A stretch of 64,000 nt of DNA from Proteromonas lacertae (GCA_002245135.1 NGBS01000874.1:186001-250000), one strand, 5' to 3'. Shown: positions 1-12,667, counted from the stretch's first letter. A program made the numbers and translations. Notes: generated by a model from the sequence alone, not told the origin.

Positions 1-836
1 TCTGCACTTAAACACTATAAATATATATATCAATATTATTAAAATAAATATATTATACTTGTCCTGTTGGATTTCCTGGGTTAATTACAACTAACCCTTT
101 AACTGTAATACCTTTCTTTGTAGCTTCATCATAAGCTTTGGTTAAATCTTCAATTCTTAATGACCAACATTCTTCTTCAGTTAAGTAATAATTTACCTAA
201 TTTAAATATATACATAATAATATACTTGAACACCTCCAAATAACTCAATAGCAGCACTGTAAAGTGGGTATTGTGGAATTGGAATCATAATACCATCAGT
301 TGAGTTAGATATTAAGACGTTCAAAATGGATTTTACACCACTAGAAGCACCATCGGTTAAATAGATGTTTTCTGGATCACATTCATAACCATCTCTCTTC
401 TTTAAGAAGTCAGCTACTTCTTGTCTTACACAAGCAACACCCTTTGAATGAGAGTAAGCACCAACACCACCTGGGATATTGTCAATGTAATGTTTTGATC
501 TTTCAATTACATCCTTTGGGAATACCTCAGGGTGGTTTAATAATTCAGGATAGTTGACACATGCAAGTACTTGACGCTAAGAACGTAATTGGTTTTTGTT
601 TTAAAGCTTGTGGATTACCAATATTACAGAAAATCATGCTATTAAAGTCCAACTTCTTTCCAGCTTTCAATTCTTTCTCGAGCTCGTTTGCTTTAATTAC
701 AATAGCACCTCTAACAGCATATTCAGCATTAATAACCTATTCAGTATAAGACCAAATCTCATACGTGTGGGTTGATTTTATCAACAGTGAAATAGTGGCC
801 TAAAATAAATAATCAAAAAAGCAATATACCAGACAT
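1..836 (-). CDS. Alanine aminotransferase (partial, C-terminal part outside the window)
   Basis: A PLP-dependent class-I/II aminotransferase that interconverts alanine + 2-oxoglutarate and pyruvate + glutamate. Read on the minus strand it contains the family signatures NIGNPQAL, IPGGVGAYSHSKG, LTDGASSGV, IPIPQYPLYSA and VINPGNPTGQ, in the order expected for ALT. The start is MSGHYFTVDKINP at 836, with a first exon of only 7 nt before a 30-nt GT-AG intron. Further introns lie near 736-763, 197-227 and 11-54. There is no mitochondrial presequence, so the cytosol is likely. Oddity: one extra base near 576-580 (after codons ACG TTC TTA) is needed to join KPITFL to RQVLACVNYPELLN. No intron can do this without deleting conserved residues, so it is a sequencing indel or a real frameshift. 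Confidence 0.9.
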
Positions 837-1219
837 TTGAAGCAAAGAAAGAATCTAAAAATCTAATGAAACGATAATGTTGATAAATATGAAGTTTCTA
901 TGATAACTAAACATCAAAAAAATAGTTTCTACGAAACAGAAATGTAGTAAATTCAATGAATAATCGACAAGTAAATATGAATAGATCAGTATATAGATGA
1001 TTATGTCTCTTTAAAGTGATTTAAAAATAAAGTACTTGTTTAGTTTATGAGTCATTCAACTTATACTATATATATCTGTATGTTATTTTAACTCTTTTAT
1101 TAGAAAATACTAATACTTTTGTTTGATGCTGTTTATTTTATTCCTAAAAACAGATTATTTCATTTTAGAATGTCAAACCCAAGCCACATTGACTGTTTAC
1201 TCTAATTGGCTGTTTGAAA
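837..1219. promoter_or_regulatory. Divergent intergenic region
   Basis: This 383-bp A+T-rich gap lies between the divergent starts of the aminotransferase and the pseudokinase-LRR gene. No ORF, RNA gene or repeat was recognised. It presumably holds both promoters, but I see no defined motif. Confidence 0.4.
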
Positions 1220-4200
1220 ATGTCTGAAGATCTATTCAAACAGTGGAGCGAAAAGAAATTTCTTTTTGTATATTTAATATAATTTTATTATTTAGGCTAC
1301 TGTTGATGACTCACTTAATTATAAGGTATGTACAAAATATATTCTTTCTAGACTGATAGTGTCTGGCTAACATCTGATATCAAATGCACATTAAAAGTTA
1401 AAAGTACAGAAGATAAGTCAAAATATATCCTTAAAGCGTTACATGTTGGTATAGACAAGGATAAGTTGGATACGATTGTATATAATAGTTGTATATATCA
1501 TAATTAATAGAAAGAGAATATCGAAAAGGTGTCTGGTAGTCATCTTCTGAAAATGAAGTGTGTAGAAGTACAAGATGGTGCATATTTAATCTGTGTAACT
1601 CCTTTACAAAAATGCACCTCTTTATCTGTTAAAATGACCTCGAAAATTGAGAAAAAGGAAATTTTGGATTGTGTCAAAGAGATAACCAAAGGTCTGATAG
1701 AATTATCAGATTTAGAATTGTATCATGGTAACTTACAACCCAGAAATGTAATCATAAGAGAGGAGAATGACATTTGCTTGGTTGATTACTTCCAAAGCCA
1801 AATAGAACCAGACATAAGCAAGAAATCAGTAGATGATGTGAAATACATGAGTCCAGAGATGATAAAAGGCGAAAGTGTAAATAGTTCGACTGATGTTTGG
1901 TCATTGGGTGTAATGTTGTATCAATTGTTGATTGGAAAATGTCCATATGAAGGTGGATCTATAGAGAAGGTGAAAGATAAAGTATTGAAAGGTAAATTTC
2001 ATAAATCAGAATTACCAGCTGAGTTTAAAGATGTTGTAACAAAGATGATAGTATCAGATAAAGATAGTAGAATTGGATTACTTGATTTGTTAGACGAATT
2101 AGAAAGTATTGAATATATATATATATATATTATTATTATTATTATATTATATTATAGAAATAAATGTAGAAACTTCTGACAACGCTGAGACTAAAGAAGA
2201 AGATAAGCCAAATGAAGAGAGTGAACAACCAAAGGTAGTAAAAGATGATGAAGATAATAATAATGTTATACCAGAACCAGTTAAAGAAGAAGAAGAAGAA
2301 GGTGCAAAAGAAGAAGTAAAACCAGAAGCTCCATCCTTTGATAATGAAGATAGTGCAAAAGAAGAAATAAAACCCAAAGATGATGATGATGAAGAAGAAA
2401 AAACCAAAAAAGAAAAAAGATAAAAAAGAGGAGGAAGAAATAAACAAACCAGAATCTCCAAAGTCAGATGATGATGATGATGAAGAGAATAATGATGTAC
2501 TAAGTCCAGAAGTAACAATAAAGAACACTAATGAATCTGATTCTGAAGCTGAGAGTGGTAATTCATCTCCATCTGTAGTTACTCCATTATCCGCAAGATT
2601 TACAAGGTCAGCAAGATCTATGTCATTGACAATGAGCATGACTCAATTAATCAGAGATATTGAACCTTTAAGTGATGATGAAATTAATCAAATTACAAAT
2701 GACATTAATAACAGTATATTCTATATATATATATATATATTATATTAATAGATATTGGTATTAAAGAGATTTATAAAAAATATGAGAAGAAGATATTTTA
2801 TTCAAAGATAGTCACATTATTAGCTAAAAACGAGAAAATATTAGAAGAGACTATAAAATTAGTAAAAGATGGTAAAGATAAATACTATGGTATTATTTTA
2901 GCAATATTCTTTGAAAAACAAGAGTTGAAATCCAAATTGACAAAGTTAAACTTAACCTCTGATCCATTATTAATTTCTGTTTTTAAAGGATTACGAAGTG
3001 GTCATAAGATCAAGCTGTCAAATAAAGGCTTGACATTAGATGATTTAAAGAAGTTATGCGATATCTTGAATTATTTCCCAAACTGTGAATCAATTGATTT
3101 AGAGAAGAATAATCTTTCTGGTGACGGTTTAGATATAATAACAACTGGATTCAGATTTATCAAAGATGTGAGACATATAGTATTAAGTGATAATAATTTA
3201 AACAGCAATGATATTGATTCATTTAGTACTAGTTTATTTGTTATACCAAATTTACAGAAATTAGAATTAACATGTATAATTGCTATATATATATATTATG
3301 TAGATAACAAGATATCTGATACTGGTTTTGTATTATTAATTGATAGTTTAAAAGACTCATGTCCTGTCATTGCATCAGTTGATTTAAGAGGAAACAAAAT
3401 CAAATTACAACAAACAGATGATGTTAACGAAATGGTTAGTAAAATGCCAACCTTAAAAACATTAGATTTAAGAGAAAACAACATTAAACCAGAAGAAGTT
3501 AAGAAATATAAAGGAATATTTAAAAAAATATCAGAATTAGAAATGGATGATCAAATTACTGATTCTTTATGGGATGATGAGAAATTGGTATTAGCATTAA
3601 TCAGAAACAATGAAACTACAATTGATCAACTTATCACTGAAATGAATGATGGTCTTTTCACTAGAAACATCATGTTAGAAATTGGTAAAAATCAGACTAT
3701 TAAAAGTCAATTAATTGAAAAGTTTAATGAGAATGAAGATTTGTTATTCTTCAGTATTATCGTGAGAATATGTTTCGAAGATCCTACTAGAATCAATGAG
3801 TTAAGTTCACAGATGAAAACTAAAGATGATGTACTTATAACTGTATTGAAATGTATTGAAGAAGGTTATAAGTGGAATTTACATGGTAATTCAATTGGAG
3901 ATCATGGTGTAAAGATAATCAGTAAAATGTTTAAAGCAGTACCAAACCTTGTTTCACTCGACATAAGCTGTATATATATATATATATATATAATAAGTAT
4001 TATTATTACTATTTAATTAGATAATGATATTACAAGTAAAGGTATAAACGAATTACAGAAAGAGTTCAGAAGAATTCAGAAATTAAAAGAGTTAGATCTA
4101 AGTAGTATGTTATAATAATATATATATATATATATATATAATACTATAGTTAATCATCTTGGAAATGAAGGAATTAAATCATTATGTAAAGGTTTAAAGT

Positions 4201-7200
4201 CATTAGCAAATCTTGTTAAATTGGTATTATCATGTGATGAAATGGATGATGAAAGTTTAAAGTTACTTAGTGACAATATCAATGATATAAAACACTTACA
4301 ATCACTTATATTGAGTTACAACAACTTTGAGAGTGGTTCAATGAAGATATTAGCAAAGAAATTAGCACATCAAGAAGAATTGCAATTATTAGATTTAAGA
4401 GGTAATTTCATTGGAGAGAATGGGTTTGATGATTTAGCTGAAAAGCTCAGAAAAGTGAAAAGCTTGAAAACACTTGATTTGAGAGAAAACTTGATAATTC
4501 ATGCTATAGAAGAGAAGTTTGAGAAAGAATTAGAATACATTCCAAACTTGAAGTTGATTGAAAAGAATTGTAGTGGATTAGAAGATGATAATTTAATAAT
4601 TAGATTAATGCCAAAGAATGATAATGATATTCATATTCAAACATTAATGACTGAATTGGGTGATAAACTATACAAAAGATCAATACTGTTTGCTATAGGA
4701 AAGAATGGAAGTATATATATATATATATGCTTATTTTTTTTTATTAGATTTGGTTCAAGAGATTATTGATGAATATAATAATGGAAATATGGACAGTTAT
4801 TCATTATTATGTAGAATTTGTTTTGAAGATGTCAATCAAAAGAAAGATATAATCTCAAAGTTATCTACAAGAAATGAAATATTATTAACTCTATTACAGT
4901 GTATTGAAAATGATTATACATGGAATATGGAAGGAATTGGAATGACTGAGGAAATTATTGAACAGTTAAGTAAACAGTTTAAATGCTTACCCAACTTATC
5001 AAGATTATCACTTGGAAGTATATATTATATATATATATATATTATATAGAGAATAATATTAGTCCAGAAGGTATTGAGACATTATGTAAAGAGTTAAAAG
5101 TAGCACCAAATTTAATTGAATTGGATTTAAATCGTATGACTATATATATATATATATATATATAGATAATATGATGGGTGAAAATGGTTTATCAACATTA
5201 TGTAATTCATTTTCATGTATTTCAAGTCTTAGAAAACTCAATATTTCATGTATATGTTATTGTTATAAGCAACATTATAGACAATGTTATTGGTGATGAT
5301 GGAATAAACATTCTGGCACCTGAATTAAACAGTATCTCAAGTTTAAAGACATTGATATTGGTACATAACGAAATTAGTGATGAAGGAATGGATGTATTAA
5401 GTGAAGAATTAAAATCAATTCCAAACTTGGAAACACTTGATCTAAGCGATAATGAAATTGGTGTTAAAGGTGTAGATTCAATTAGTAGTCATTTGGATAG
5501 TATTCCTCATTTAAAAAAGCTTGATTTGTCTGGAAATAAGTTAGGTAAATCTGGTATTAAGCAGTTATGTAAAGCGTTGAAACAAGTTCCTGATTTACGA
5601 GAATTATATTTTACAGATTGCATGATTGGTGATCATGGTTTAAAATCATTAGCGCAAGGATTAAAATCAGTACCGAATCTAACAATATGTCATCTTAGCA
5701 GTATATTCTCTAGTTTTTATTAATATTCTTATATATAGATAATGATATTACACTGCAAGGCATGTCATCATTTACAAGTGAATTTACATCAATTACAAAA
5801 TTAGAAAAACTTGATTTGAGCAGTATATATATATAAAAATATATTTATAGAGAATAATATTGGTATATCTGGAATGGAGTTTTTAGTAAAAAGTGTAAAA
5901 GATTTACCTAATTTACAGTACTTGGAATGTTAGTTGTAACAAAGTAGAAGCAGCTGGTGTGAAGTATTTAAATGAGAATATGAAATTTATACCAAATATA
6001 ATGCATTTAAATCTTAGTGATAATGAATTAGGCTCTGAAGGTATGAAGTATTTATGTGAAGGTTTAAATACAATTCAAGAATTAGAAGAATTAATACTAA
6101 GTCACAATAATATAGGTAAAAAAGGAGCAAAATTATTAGCTGAATCTTTAAAGAGTTTAGAGAACTTGAGATATTTAGATATAAGTAATAATGATATTGG
6201 AAGCAAAGGTATTGATGAAATTAGTAAGAAATTGAATAATGTTCCATGTTTAGAACATTTAGACCTAAATACAAATAATATAGATGAAGATGGTATTGAA
6301 TGTTTCTGTAAACAAATGCAAAGTATTCCTGGTTTAAAAGAATTAGATTTACATGGAAATACTATTGGATTTATGGCAATTGATAACTTAACAAAAGAAT
6401 TAGGTTCAGTACCAGCACTTAATTCATTGAATCTATCTGAAGATGATAAAATGACAACAGATAATAGTGGTAATAATACTAATAATGGTGATAGTGATAA
6501 TAGCTCATCAGGAAGATTTCCATTAATGCCTTTAAGATCAATATCCAGAGCTATTCGTAAATTACAAGAGAGTGGTACAATAACAAATAATGATGCTGAA
6601 AGGTTAGTGGTTAATTTAGTGACAAATAATAAAGGAGTTCATATAACTGATTTGATAAAAGAATTAGGAGAGAAATTATATACCAGAGATATTATAATAG
6701 CTATTGCTAATAAAGAGAATTTGATTCCTGAAATGATAGATGAATATCATTCTGGTCATGAGTTATACTATTCACTTTTAATTCGTGTATGTTTTGAAGA
6801 TGTAACAAAGAAATCATCAATAATTCCTAATATTAAAACAAGCAAAAGTATTGTTACTACTGTATTAAGAGGTATTTCTAAAGATTATACTTGGAATTTG
6901 ACAAATAAAAAACTAAAAGATGATGATATAAGGTTTTTATGTAAAGAATTTAAATCAATTCCAACATTAAAGACCTTAAATGTTAGTGACAATGAAATAA
7001 CAGATGAAGGATTGGAAGTGTTGTTAGATAATATATCTGTAGCATCGAAATTAACTTCATTGAGTATAGCCAAGAATCAAATAACAAACAAAGGAATGGA
7101 AGTATTAGCAAATAAATTAGATTCAATTAAGAATGTAGTAGATTTAGATATATCTGAAAATAAATATAACGATTATGGAATTAGTAAAATAGCACTGAAA

Positions 7201-8114
7201 ATAAGAGAAAAGTTACAATCAATTAATATGTTGGATATATCAAAGAATGAAATAACACCATTCGGTTTGCAATATATAAGAGCAAAACTGTCATTTATTG
7301 ATTCACTAAAGTATGTTGAATTAAAAGATAATAATAGCGAAGAAACGATGATGAAGTTATTAGAAACAGATGATGTAGTAATGGATGATACAATTGAAGA
7401 ATATAACTCCTGTGATGGAAATGAAAGATTCTATCCAATATTGATAATTGTGTGTTTTGATGATCCGAAACAAAAACAAAGAATTCTACCAAAGATGAAA
7501 TATGATACTCAGCCGTTGCAAAAAGTGGTTTTAAGTGGAATTAGTGAAGATTATAGATGGATATTTAATGGAAATGAAGATGAAAGCGTTGTATTGAAAA
7601 AGGAAGGAATTGCAATTATTTGTATGGAATTAGAATATGTTCCACAGTTAAAAGAATTGTGTTTATGTAATGTAGGAGTAAGTTCAAAAGAAATTGAGAC
7701 TATTTCAAATTATTTAGAAAATAATAAAGAGTTAAAAACAATTGATTTAAGTTGTATATATATTTATATATGTTTATATTTATATATATTGAATTAGATA
7801 ATGATTTTGGGAATGAAGGTGCTAGAAGTTTAAAAAGGTTATTCAAACATATTACCCAAATCGAAAATCTAAACTTAAGTGGAAATGTCATAACAGATGA
7901 ACCATTAAACGAAGTATGCCAATCAATTAGACCATTGGTAAAGTTACAATCACTTGATGTTAGTCATAATAAGATTGGATTTGGAGGTTTAGGATTACTA
8001 AATGCTGTATTAGGTAAATTGCAAAGTTTTAAGAGCTTAGATGTATCATCAAATACATGTGGATGTGGATTTAAGAAAGTAATGACTTCCTGTACTGTCA
8101 AGTATTATGTATGA
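1220..8114 (+). CDS. Giant pseudokinase / acidic linker / RI-type leucine-rich-repeat protein
   Basis: A spliced gene of roughly 2100 residues starting MSEDLFKQWSEKK. About residues 20-290 form a protein-kinase fold: beta-3 lysine in YILKAL, then HGNLQPRNV where an active kinase has HRDxKxxN, then VDYF in place of DFG, then MSPEMIKG and DVWSLGVMLYQ. The catalytic Asp and the DFG Gly are missing, so it is a pseudokinase. An acidic Glu/Lys/Asp-rich linker follows (about 2160-2560). The rest is ribonuclease-inhibitor-like LRRs (LDLSxNxIGxxGxxxLxxxL) broken by five copies of a helical spacer module (see findings). At least 14 short introns are present, most with (TA)n bodies. Two single-base frameshifts are needed: one in a poly-A stretch near 2397-2405 and one near 5926. 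A role in signalling or ligand recognition is inference only. Confidence 0.8.
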
Positions 8115-8298
8115 ACCTAATATTAATTATTATATATAACTGGTTTTTATATTCATTTTACTTTTTCTATTCAATGAAATATTATTATTAACAATCATAA
8201 AACAATAAAAAAAAGAGTAATTATTAAATTTAAATGAACTATCTTAAGTGAAATTATTATTTAACTTAAAAGTTTTAACATATTACGATTAATATTCT

Positions 8299-9281
8299 TT
8301 ATAACCTAAAAGTTTGATTAAAATTGCCAAATTCAACTTTTGAGAAATCATTCATAATATAGAATAATCTTTCTTGTGAACTATATACATTATTTTCAAG
8401 TAAGTTGAATCCTTTGAAAATATTGTTATTACAATGATCAACATCGTCATAATTTACAAAACTAATGTTATTTTCATTACAACAATTAGAGTAACTAATT
8501 CTCCTATCTGAGAAAGGAGAGCATATGCTACCACAGGGAGATGAAATCGGCGAGGACTCAGATGATGATAAAGTTGATATAGATGTAACTGAAGTTGCAT
8601 TTCTTGATTTAATGGTTGATCTATTAGAATTAACTACTGACGCAGACAATATTACCTGTTGTTGAGAGTTATGAAGGGTGAAATATTCATTGTATTTATG
8701 ATATTCACCATTTAAACATCTGTTATACATTTCATCAAGATAAGCTTCATCTGTAAAATCAGGTAAGTCAGACATATCAAATTTTTCTACATCAATCGTC
8801 TCAAATTTCAATGGTTTTCTCAATTCTTTTTCGAAATGAGCATATGAACAGACTTCATATTGACAACCTCCGTATTGTTCAACATTTTTGCATAATCTCA
8901 TTTTATATAACATAGGGTGAAATTGTAATTCATTGTTTCCATGGCAATATATACATCTGTCAGAATTAGGACAGTTACCAGTTTTACAGTAAAATTCACA
9001 TAGTTTGGGTCTGTATGCTTGTATGTTTCCTTCTTTTATTGGACATCTTCTTCTTTCAAGCTCATTATGATAAAACATACACTTACTCTAATACAGTATA
9101 AATAAAATTGATACTCTCTCAAGTGTATTATCTGTGTGGTGAGGATCAGTGCATGATTTTGTTTTATATGACAAAATGATCTTCATGTCTTCTGGTTTCT
9201 CATAAATGTGAAAATCTTTAGGATATTTTACTATTCTATTAAAAATATTACATTAAAAATATACTTTTTAGCAGTACTCAT
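8299..9281 (-). CDS. CCCH zinc-finger protein, RR-TZF type (copy 1)
   Basis: Three exons start with MSTAKK at 9281; introns of about 29 and 27 nt lie near 9235-9263 and 9091-9117. The protein has an unconventional first finger (YKTKSC...CMFYH), then ERRRCP, then two CCCH fingers: C-x5-C-x5-C-x3-H around LCEFYCKTGNCPNSDRCIYCH and C-x8-C-x4-C-x3-H around RLCKNVEQYGGCQYEVCSYAH. The linker FHPMLYK matches plant RR-TZF proteins (xHPxxYxTxxC). Such proteins bind RNA, often AU-rich elements, and affect mRNA turnover. A Ser-rich low-complexity C-terminus follows (SSSESSPISSPCGS). The next gene upstream is a paralogue, so this is a tandem pair. The RNA-binding role is known for the family; the target is unknown. 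Confidence 0.85.
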
Positions 9282-9289
9282 TTTAGAAG

Positions 9290-9323
9290 AAAACAAAAAA
9301 CAAAAAACAAAAAACAAAAAAGA
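9290..9323. repeat. (CAAAAAA)n short tandem repeat
   Basis: About four tandem copies of a 7-nt caaaaaa unit sit just upstream of the first CCCH gene, within a 523-bp gene-free gap (9282-9804) that is otherwise featureless apart from a small hairpin at 9499-9520. Confidence 0.7.
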
Positions 9324-9498
9324 AGGTTGTGTTTTTTAGAGATGTTGGACGGTTTGTATTTTCATGATGCTAATAATATATACCGTAATTTATTGATAGA
9401 ATATATTAATTGGTTTTTATAGGTGTTATACAGGGATAGCTTTGCTATTTAAACTACAAATTATACTTGATTTTTCTATTTGTTAAAATAGATGTACT

Positions 9499-9520
9499 CT
9501 ATAACTACTACTAGTTATAG
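9499..9520. other. Small perfect hairpin
   Basis: A 9-bp perfect inverted repeat (ctataacta / tagttatag) with a 4-nt loop in the intergenic gap between the two CCCH genes. It could be an RNA hairpin in the 3' UTR of copy 2, which ends at 9805 on the minus strand, or chance in A+T-rich DNA. Confidence 0.3.
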
Positions 9521-9804
9521 CCGCATTTTATCAGTAAAAAAAACACATGTGTCGTATGAAATTAATTATTTTATTTGGTATTATACTGAATTACTCATCG
9601 AATGTGTTTAATATGCTAGTTATTATGTACAATAAAGAAAGCTTAACTAAATGATGTATAAATAAACTATTCATGACAAAATAAGAAAATTAAAAATTAT
9701 CGTACTATATGAAAAAAATACCAACCGAACACAATTCTATAAATGAAATAATTGTATTACTATGTTATAACTTATTATAAATGGATTATAATCTGATTAA
9801 ATTA

Positions 9805-10588
9805 CTAACTTTTGTCAACTGATTGAAATTCTACAAATAAGCCTAATCCTACCGATTTCCCAGACCTAATTAATTCAAATCTGTCTTTGTTAGTTAAGTT
9901 TTCTTCATCTTGACTATTTGTTGTTTTTACTATCTGAGGAGAGCTATATGCATTTTCTTCTTCTTCAAATTGTAGTGGTTCTGGCTATATTAATATTATA
10001 CTACTCAGTATACAGAAACTGTATCTTCTAACTGAATATCATCTGGTGAACCATTCTTTTCAACGAATTTTAGTTGTCCTCGTAATTCCTATACTTTGTT
10101 ATTATACTATATACATTACTATCATGTGCATAACAGCAATAAGTATAAGGACAACTACCTTTATGAACCATGTGAGTACAAATTTTAGTTTTATATATCA
10201 TAGGATGGTATAGAAGCTCCAATACACTGCAATAAATAAATAAATAACACAAATATACCCATGACTATATTTACAGTTGTCACCATTGGGACAAGAACCT
10301 GTTTCTCGAAAGGTATTACACAGAGTAGCTCTATATAACTCTATATTACCTTTAACTGGACATCTTCTTCTTTCCTTCTCGTTATGGCAGTAAAAACATT
10401 GGTCCTTCAGAAAACTAAATACAACAAAAAATACTTTCTTGTGTGTAGATGATGTTTCTTGACTACAATACTCCGTTTTGTAGTGTGTCATCATTTCCCA
10501 ATCTGACTGTCTTTCGTGCTCTTTAAAATCGTCAGGATAACAGGTAATTCTAACATGAAAATAATGTAGCCTTATACTTCTTTTTCAT
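9805..10588 (-). CDS. CCCH zinc-finger protein, RR-TZF type (copy 2)
   Basis: Paralogue of the neighbouring gene, split by five or six introns of about 25-35 nt. It starts MKKKITCYPDDF at 10588, where exon 1 is 11 nt, and ends FVEFQSVDKS. After splicing it reads THYKTEYC...QCFYCHNEKERRRCP, then fingers LCNTFRETGSCPNGDNCKYSH and ICTHMVHKGSCPYTYCCYAH, with LLYHPMIYKTK between them and ELRGQLKFVE after them. This matches copy 1 (FHPMLYKMR, ELRKPLKFE). A 30-nt intron at about 10410-10439 must be removed to align the first finger. The same RNA-binding role is expected. The C-termini of the two copies have diverged: copy 2 has an acidic, short tail and lacks the Ser-rich region. Confidence 0.8.
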
Positions 10589-11373
10589 AGGCTTATTACC
10601 ACTAAAAGAACTAGAAATTCTCTTTCTAGTTTTCTTGTGTACAGAAAATTACCAAAAAAGGTAACTAGAATTTGACAATACATAATGTAGTGTAAAGAGT
10701 TAATTTATTTTCTATAACTAAATTTATTTAAATAATAGCGTATATAAGAAATTTGATCTATTTAGAATATTAACATCGTATATTAATTAGAAGAAGCATC
10801 TATGTGATTAACTTATATATTTAAATATAAAAACGTACTTAACAAAATAGGGTAATTGGTATTACATTCAATCATGCATACACAATTACTAAATCCTACG
10901 ATTTTTATGTATTTTTATCTTAAATATACAATTTATATTACTTTTCTTCCTCAATTTCATTAACATATTCAAAAAATATTAAAAACCGTTACACGTTTTA
11001 AATAATGTTATTGTTGGTTATGTTAGATTCTTTGATGATTTAACATTTCATTTGTCCATATTATTTTACGCACGTTTATTAGGACCAATTATACGATGTT
11101 TTCAACTCAATCAATAATTGTTTGTGATATTTAGTTGAAATAATTCTATTTTTCATTAATTTTTTACTAATTATAAATGATTATAAAATAATATTGGAAA
11201 AGTTTGTGTAGTTTGATGATCTAAATAACCTAGAACACTATCCAATCCAAATCTCTAATGATAATATGTGTATACAACGTAGATCATATGCTTTATTCTT
11301 TCATATATATTATTCAATCAAAAATCATAAAAATACAGGAATGATGTGTATAATTTGTGTATAAAGTGTATTT
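10589..11373. other. Gene-free interval
   Basis: This 785-bp A+T-rich stretch separates the divergent CCCH and AAA-ATPase genes. No ORF with protein-like composition, no RNA gene and no repeat was seen on either strand. It presumably contains both promoters. Confidence 0.5.
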
Positions 11374-12667
11374 ATGTCAGATTCAAAAGAACTTCTTATT
11401 AATCTTACTATAAATTGTATTTTTGCAGGAATAACCCTATGGGCAGGGTACCGTCTGATTGAAAAACTAGATCCTACAAGAGAAGTATAATTGATTTCTT
11501 TACCAGCAATAATAGGAAAAACAAAGATCAAAAAAAGTAGCAGAAGCACTGAGGTTGAGATTACAAAAATCTGGTAGAAATAATCTTGAATTTACTGAAG
11601 TATAAATTATTTCAATGTTTTGAATAGTATGAATTAATTGTTGCGCAAGATATAATAGATCCAAAAGATATTGATACTTCTTTTGATATGATTGGTGGTT
11701 ATGAATTAGAAAAGAAAGAGTTGAAAGTATTATATTTATATATTTCAGATTTTATGTTATAATATTTAGTCAATTGTGAGTTTACCTATAAGAAAACCTC
11801 AACTGTTCAAAAATCATCGTTTACTGTCCTTCCCTAAAGGAATATTGTTATATGGTCCTCCAGGTACTGGAAAGACTATGTTAGTAAAAGCAATAGCTAA
11901 AGAATGTAATGCAATCTTTATAAATTTACAACTGTATGACATATTTTAATTTGTTTTATTTATATTGATAGATCAACAGTGTTTAATATGTTTTTTGGTG
12001 AATCAGAAAAGCTAATAAAAGCAGTATTTTCTCTGGCTTCTAAACTATCACCATGTGTTCTATTTATAGATGAAATAGACTCATTTTTAAGACAAAGAAG
12101 TGGATATGATCAAGCTGTATTTGTCATTATTGTTTGTTATTATTATGACTATTAGATAACTGGAAATATAAAAGCTGAATTCATGCAATTATGGGATGGA
12201 TTGCTATCAAGTGATGATAATGGTGGAGTAATGGTAATAGGCGCTAGTAATCGTCCAAGTGATATAGATGAAGCATTTTTAAGAAGGTTACCTCGAACTT
12301 TTTATATTCGTCTTCCTGTATAATAATAATATTTTTTGTTATATATATATATTAAATTAAGAATGAAAAAGAAAGAGAAGAAATATTGAAATTAATATTA
12401 AATGAAGAAAAGTTGGATAATAATTTGAATTTTAAATTACTTTCTCAAAAGACAGAAAGATATTCAGGTAGCGATCTTAAAGAATTATGCCAAGTAGCAG
12501 CTCTTTGTCCAATAAAAGATGCCGAAAGAATTGAAGAAGTTAGTAATATTGAAATTGATGAGAATAATATACGAGCAATAGAAATGAAAGATTTTGAATA
12601 TGCTTTAACGCAAGTACTGCCAACTGGTGAAGCAGCCTATGGATATAGAAGTCCAAATGTATTTTAA
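11374..12667 (+). CDS. ATAD1: Msp1/ATAD1-type AAA+ ATPase
   Basis: A spliced gene whose N-terminus ([15 protein letters not shown]...) carries one hydrophobic anchor, followed by a single AAA+ module. Motifs are DMIGGYE, Walker [10 protein letters not shown], the pore-proximal region with FFGESEKLI, Walker [20 protein letters not shown], sensor-1 ASNRPSDID, arginine finger FLRRLPR and sensor-2-region [10 protein letters not shown]. The SFLRQR and QLWDGL strings are typical of Msp1/ATAD1, which extracts mislocalised tail-anchored proteins from outer mitochondrial or peroxisomal membranes. Introns lie near 11476-11506, 11600-11627, 11726-11769, 11935-11972, 12116-12156 and 12320-12360, all GT-AG. 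The length (about 350 aa) matches the family. Confidence 0.9.

Noticed and set aside
2142-2639. Long minus-strand ORFs opposite the acidic linker of the kinase-LRR gene
   Set aside because: Low-complexity Ser/Phe/Ile strings are the antisense of Glu/Lys/Asp codons. The plus-strand frame continues a recognisable protein.
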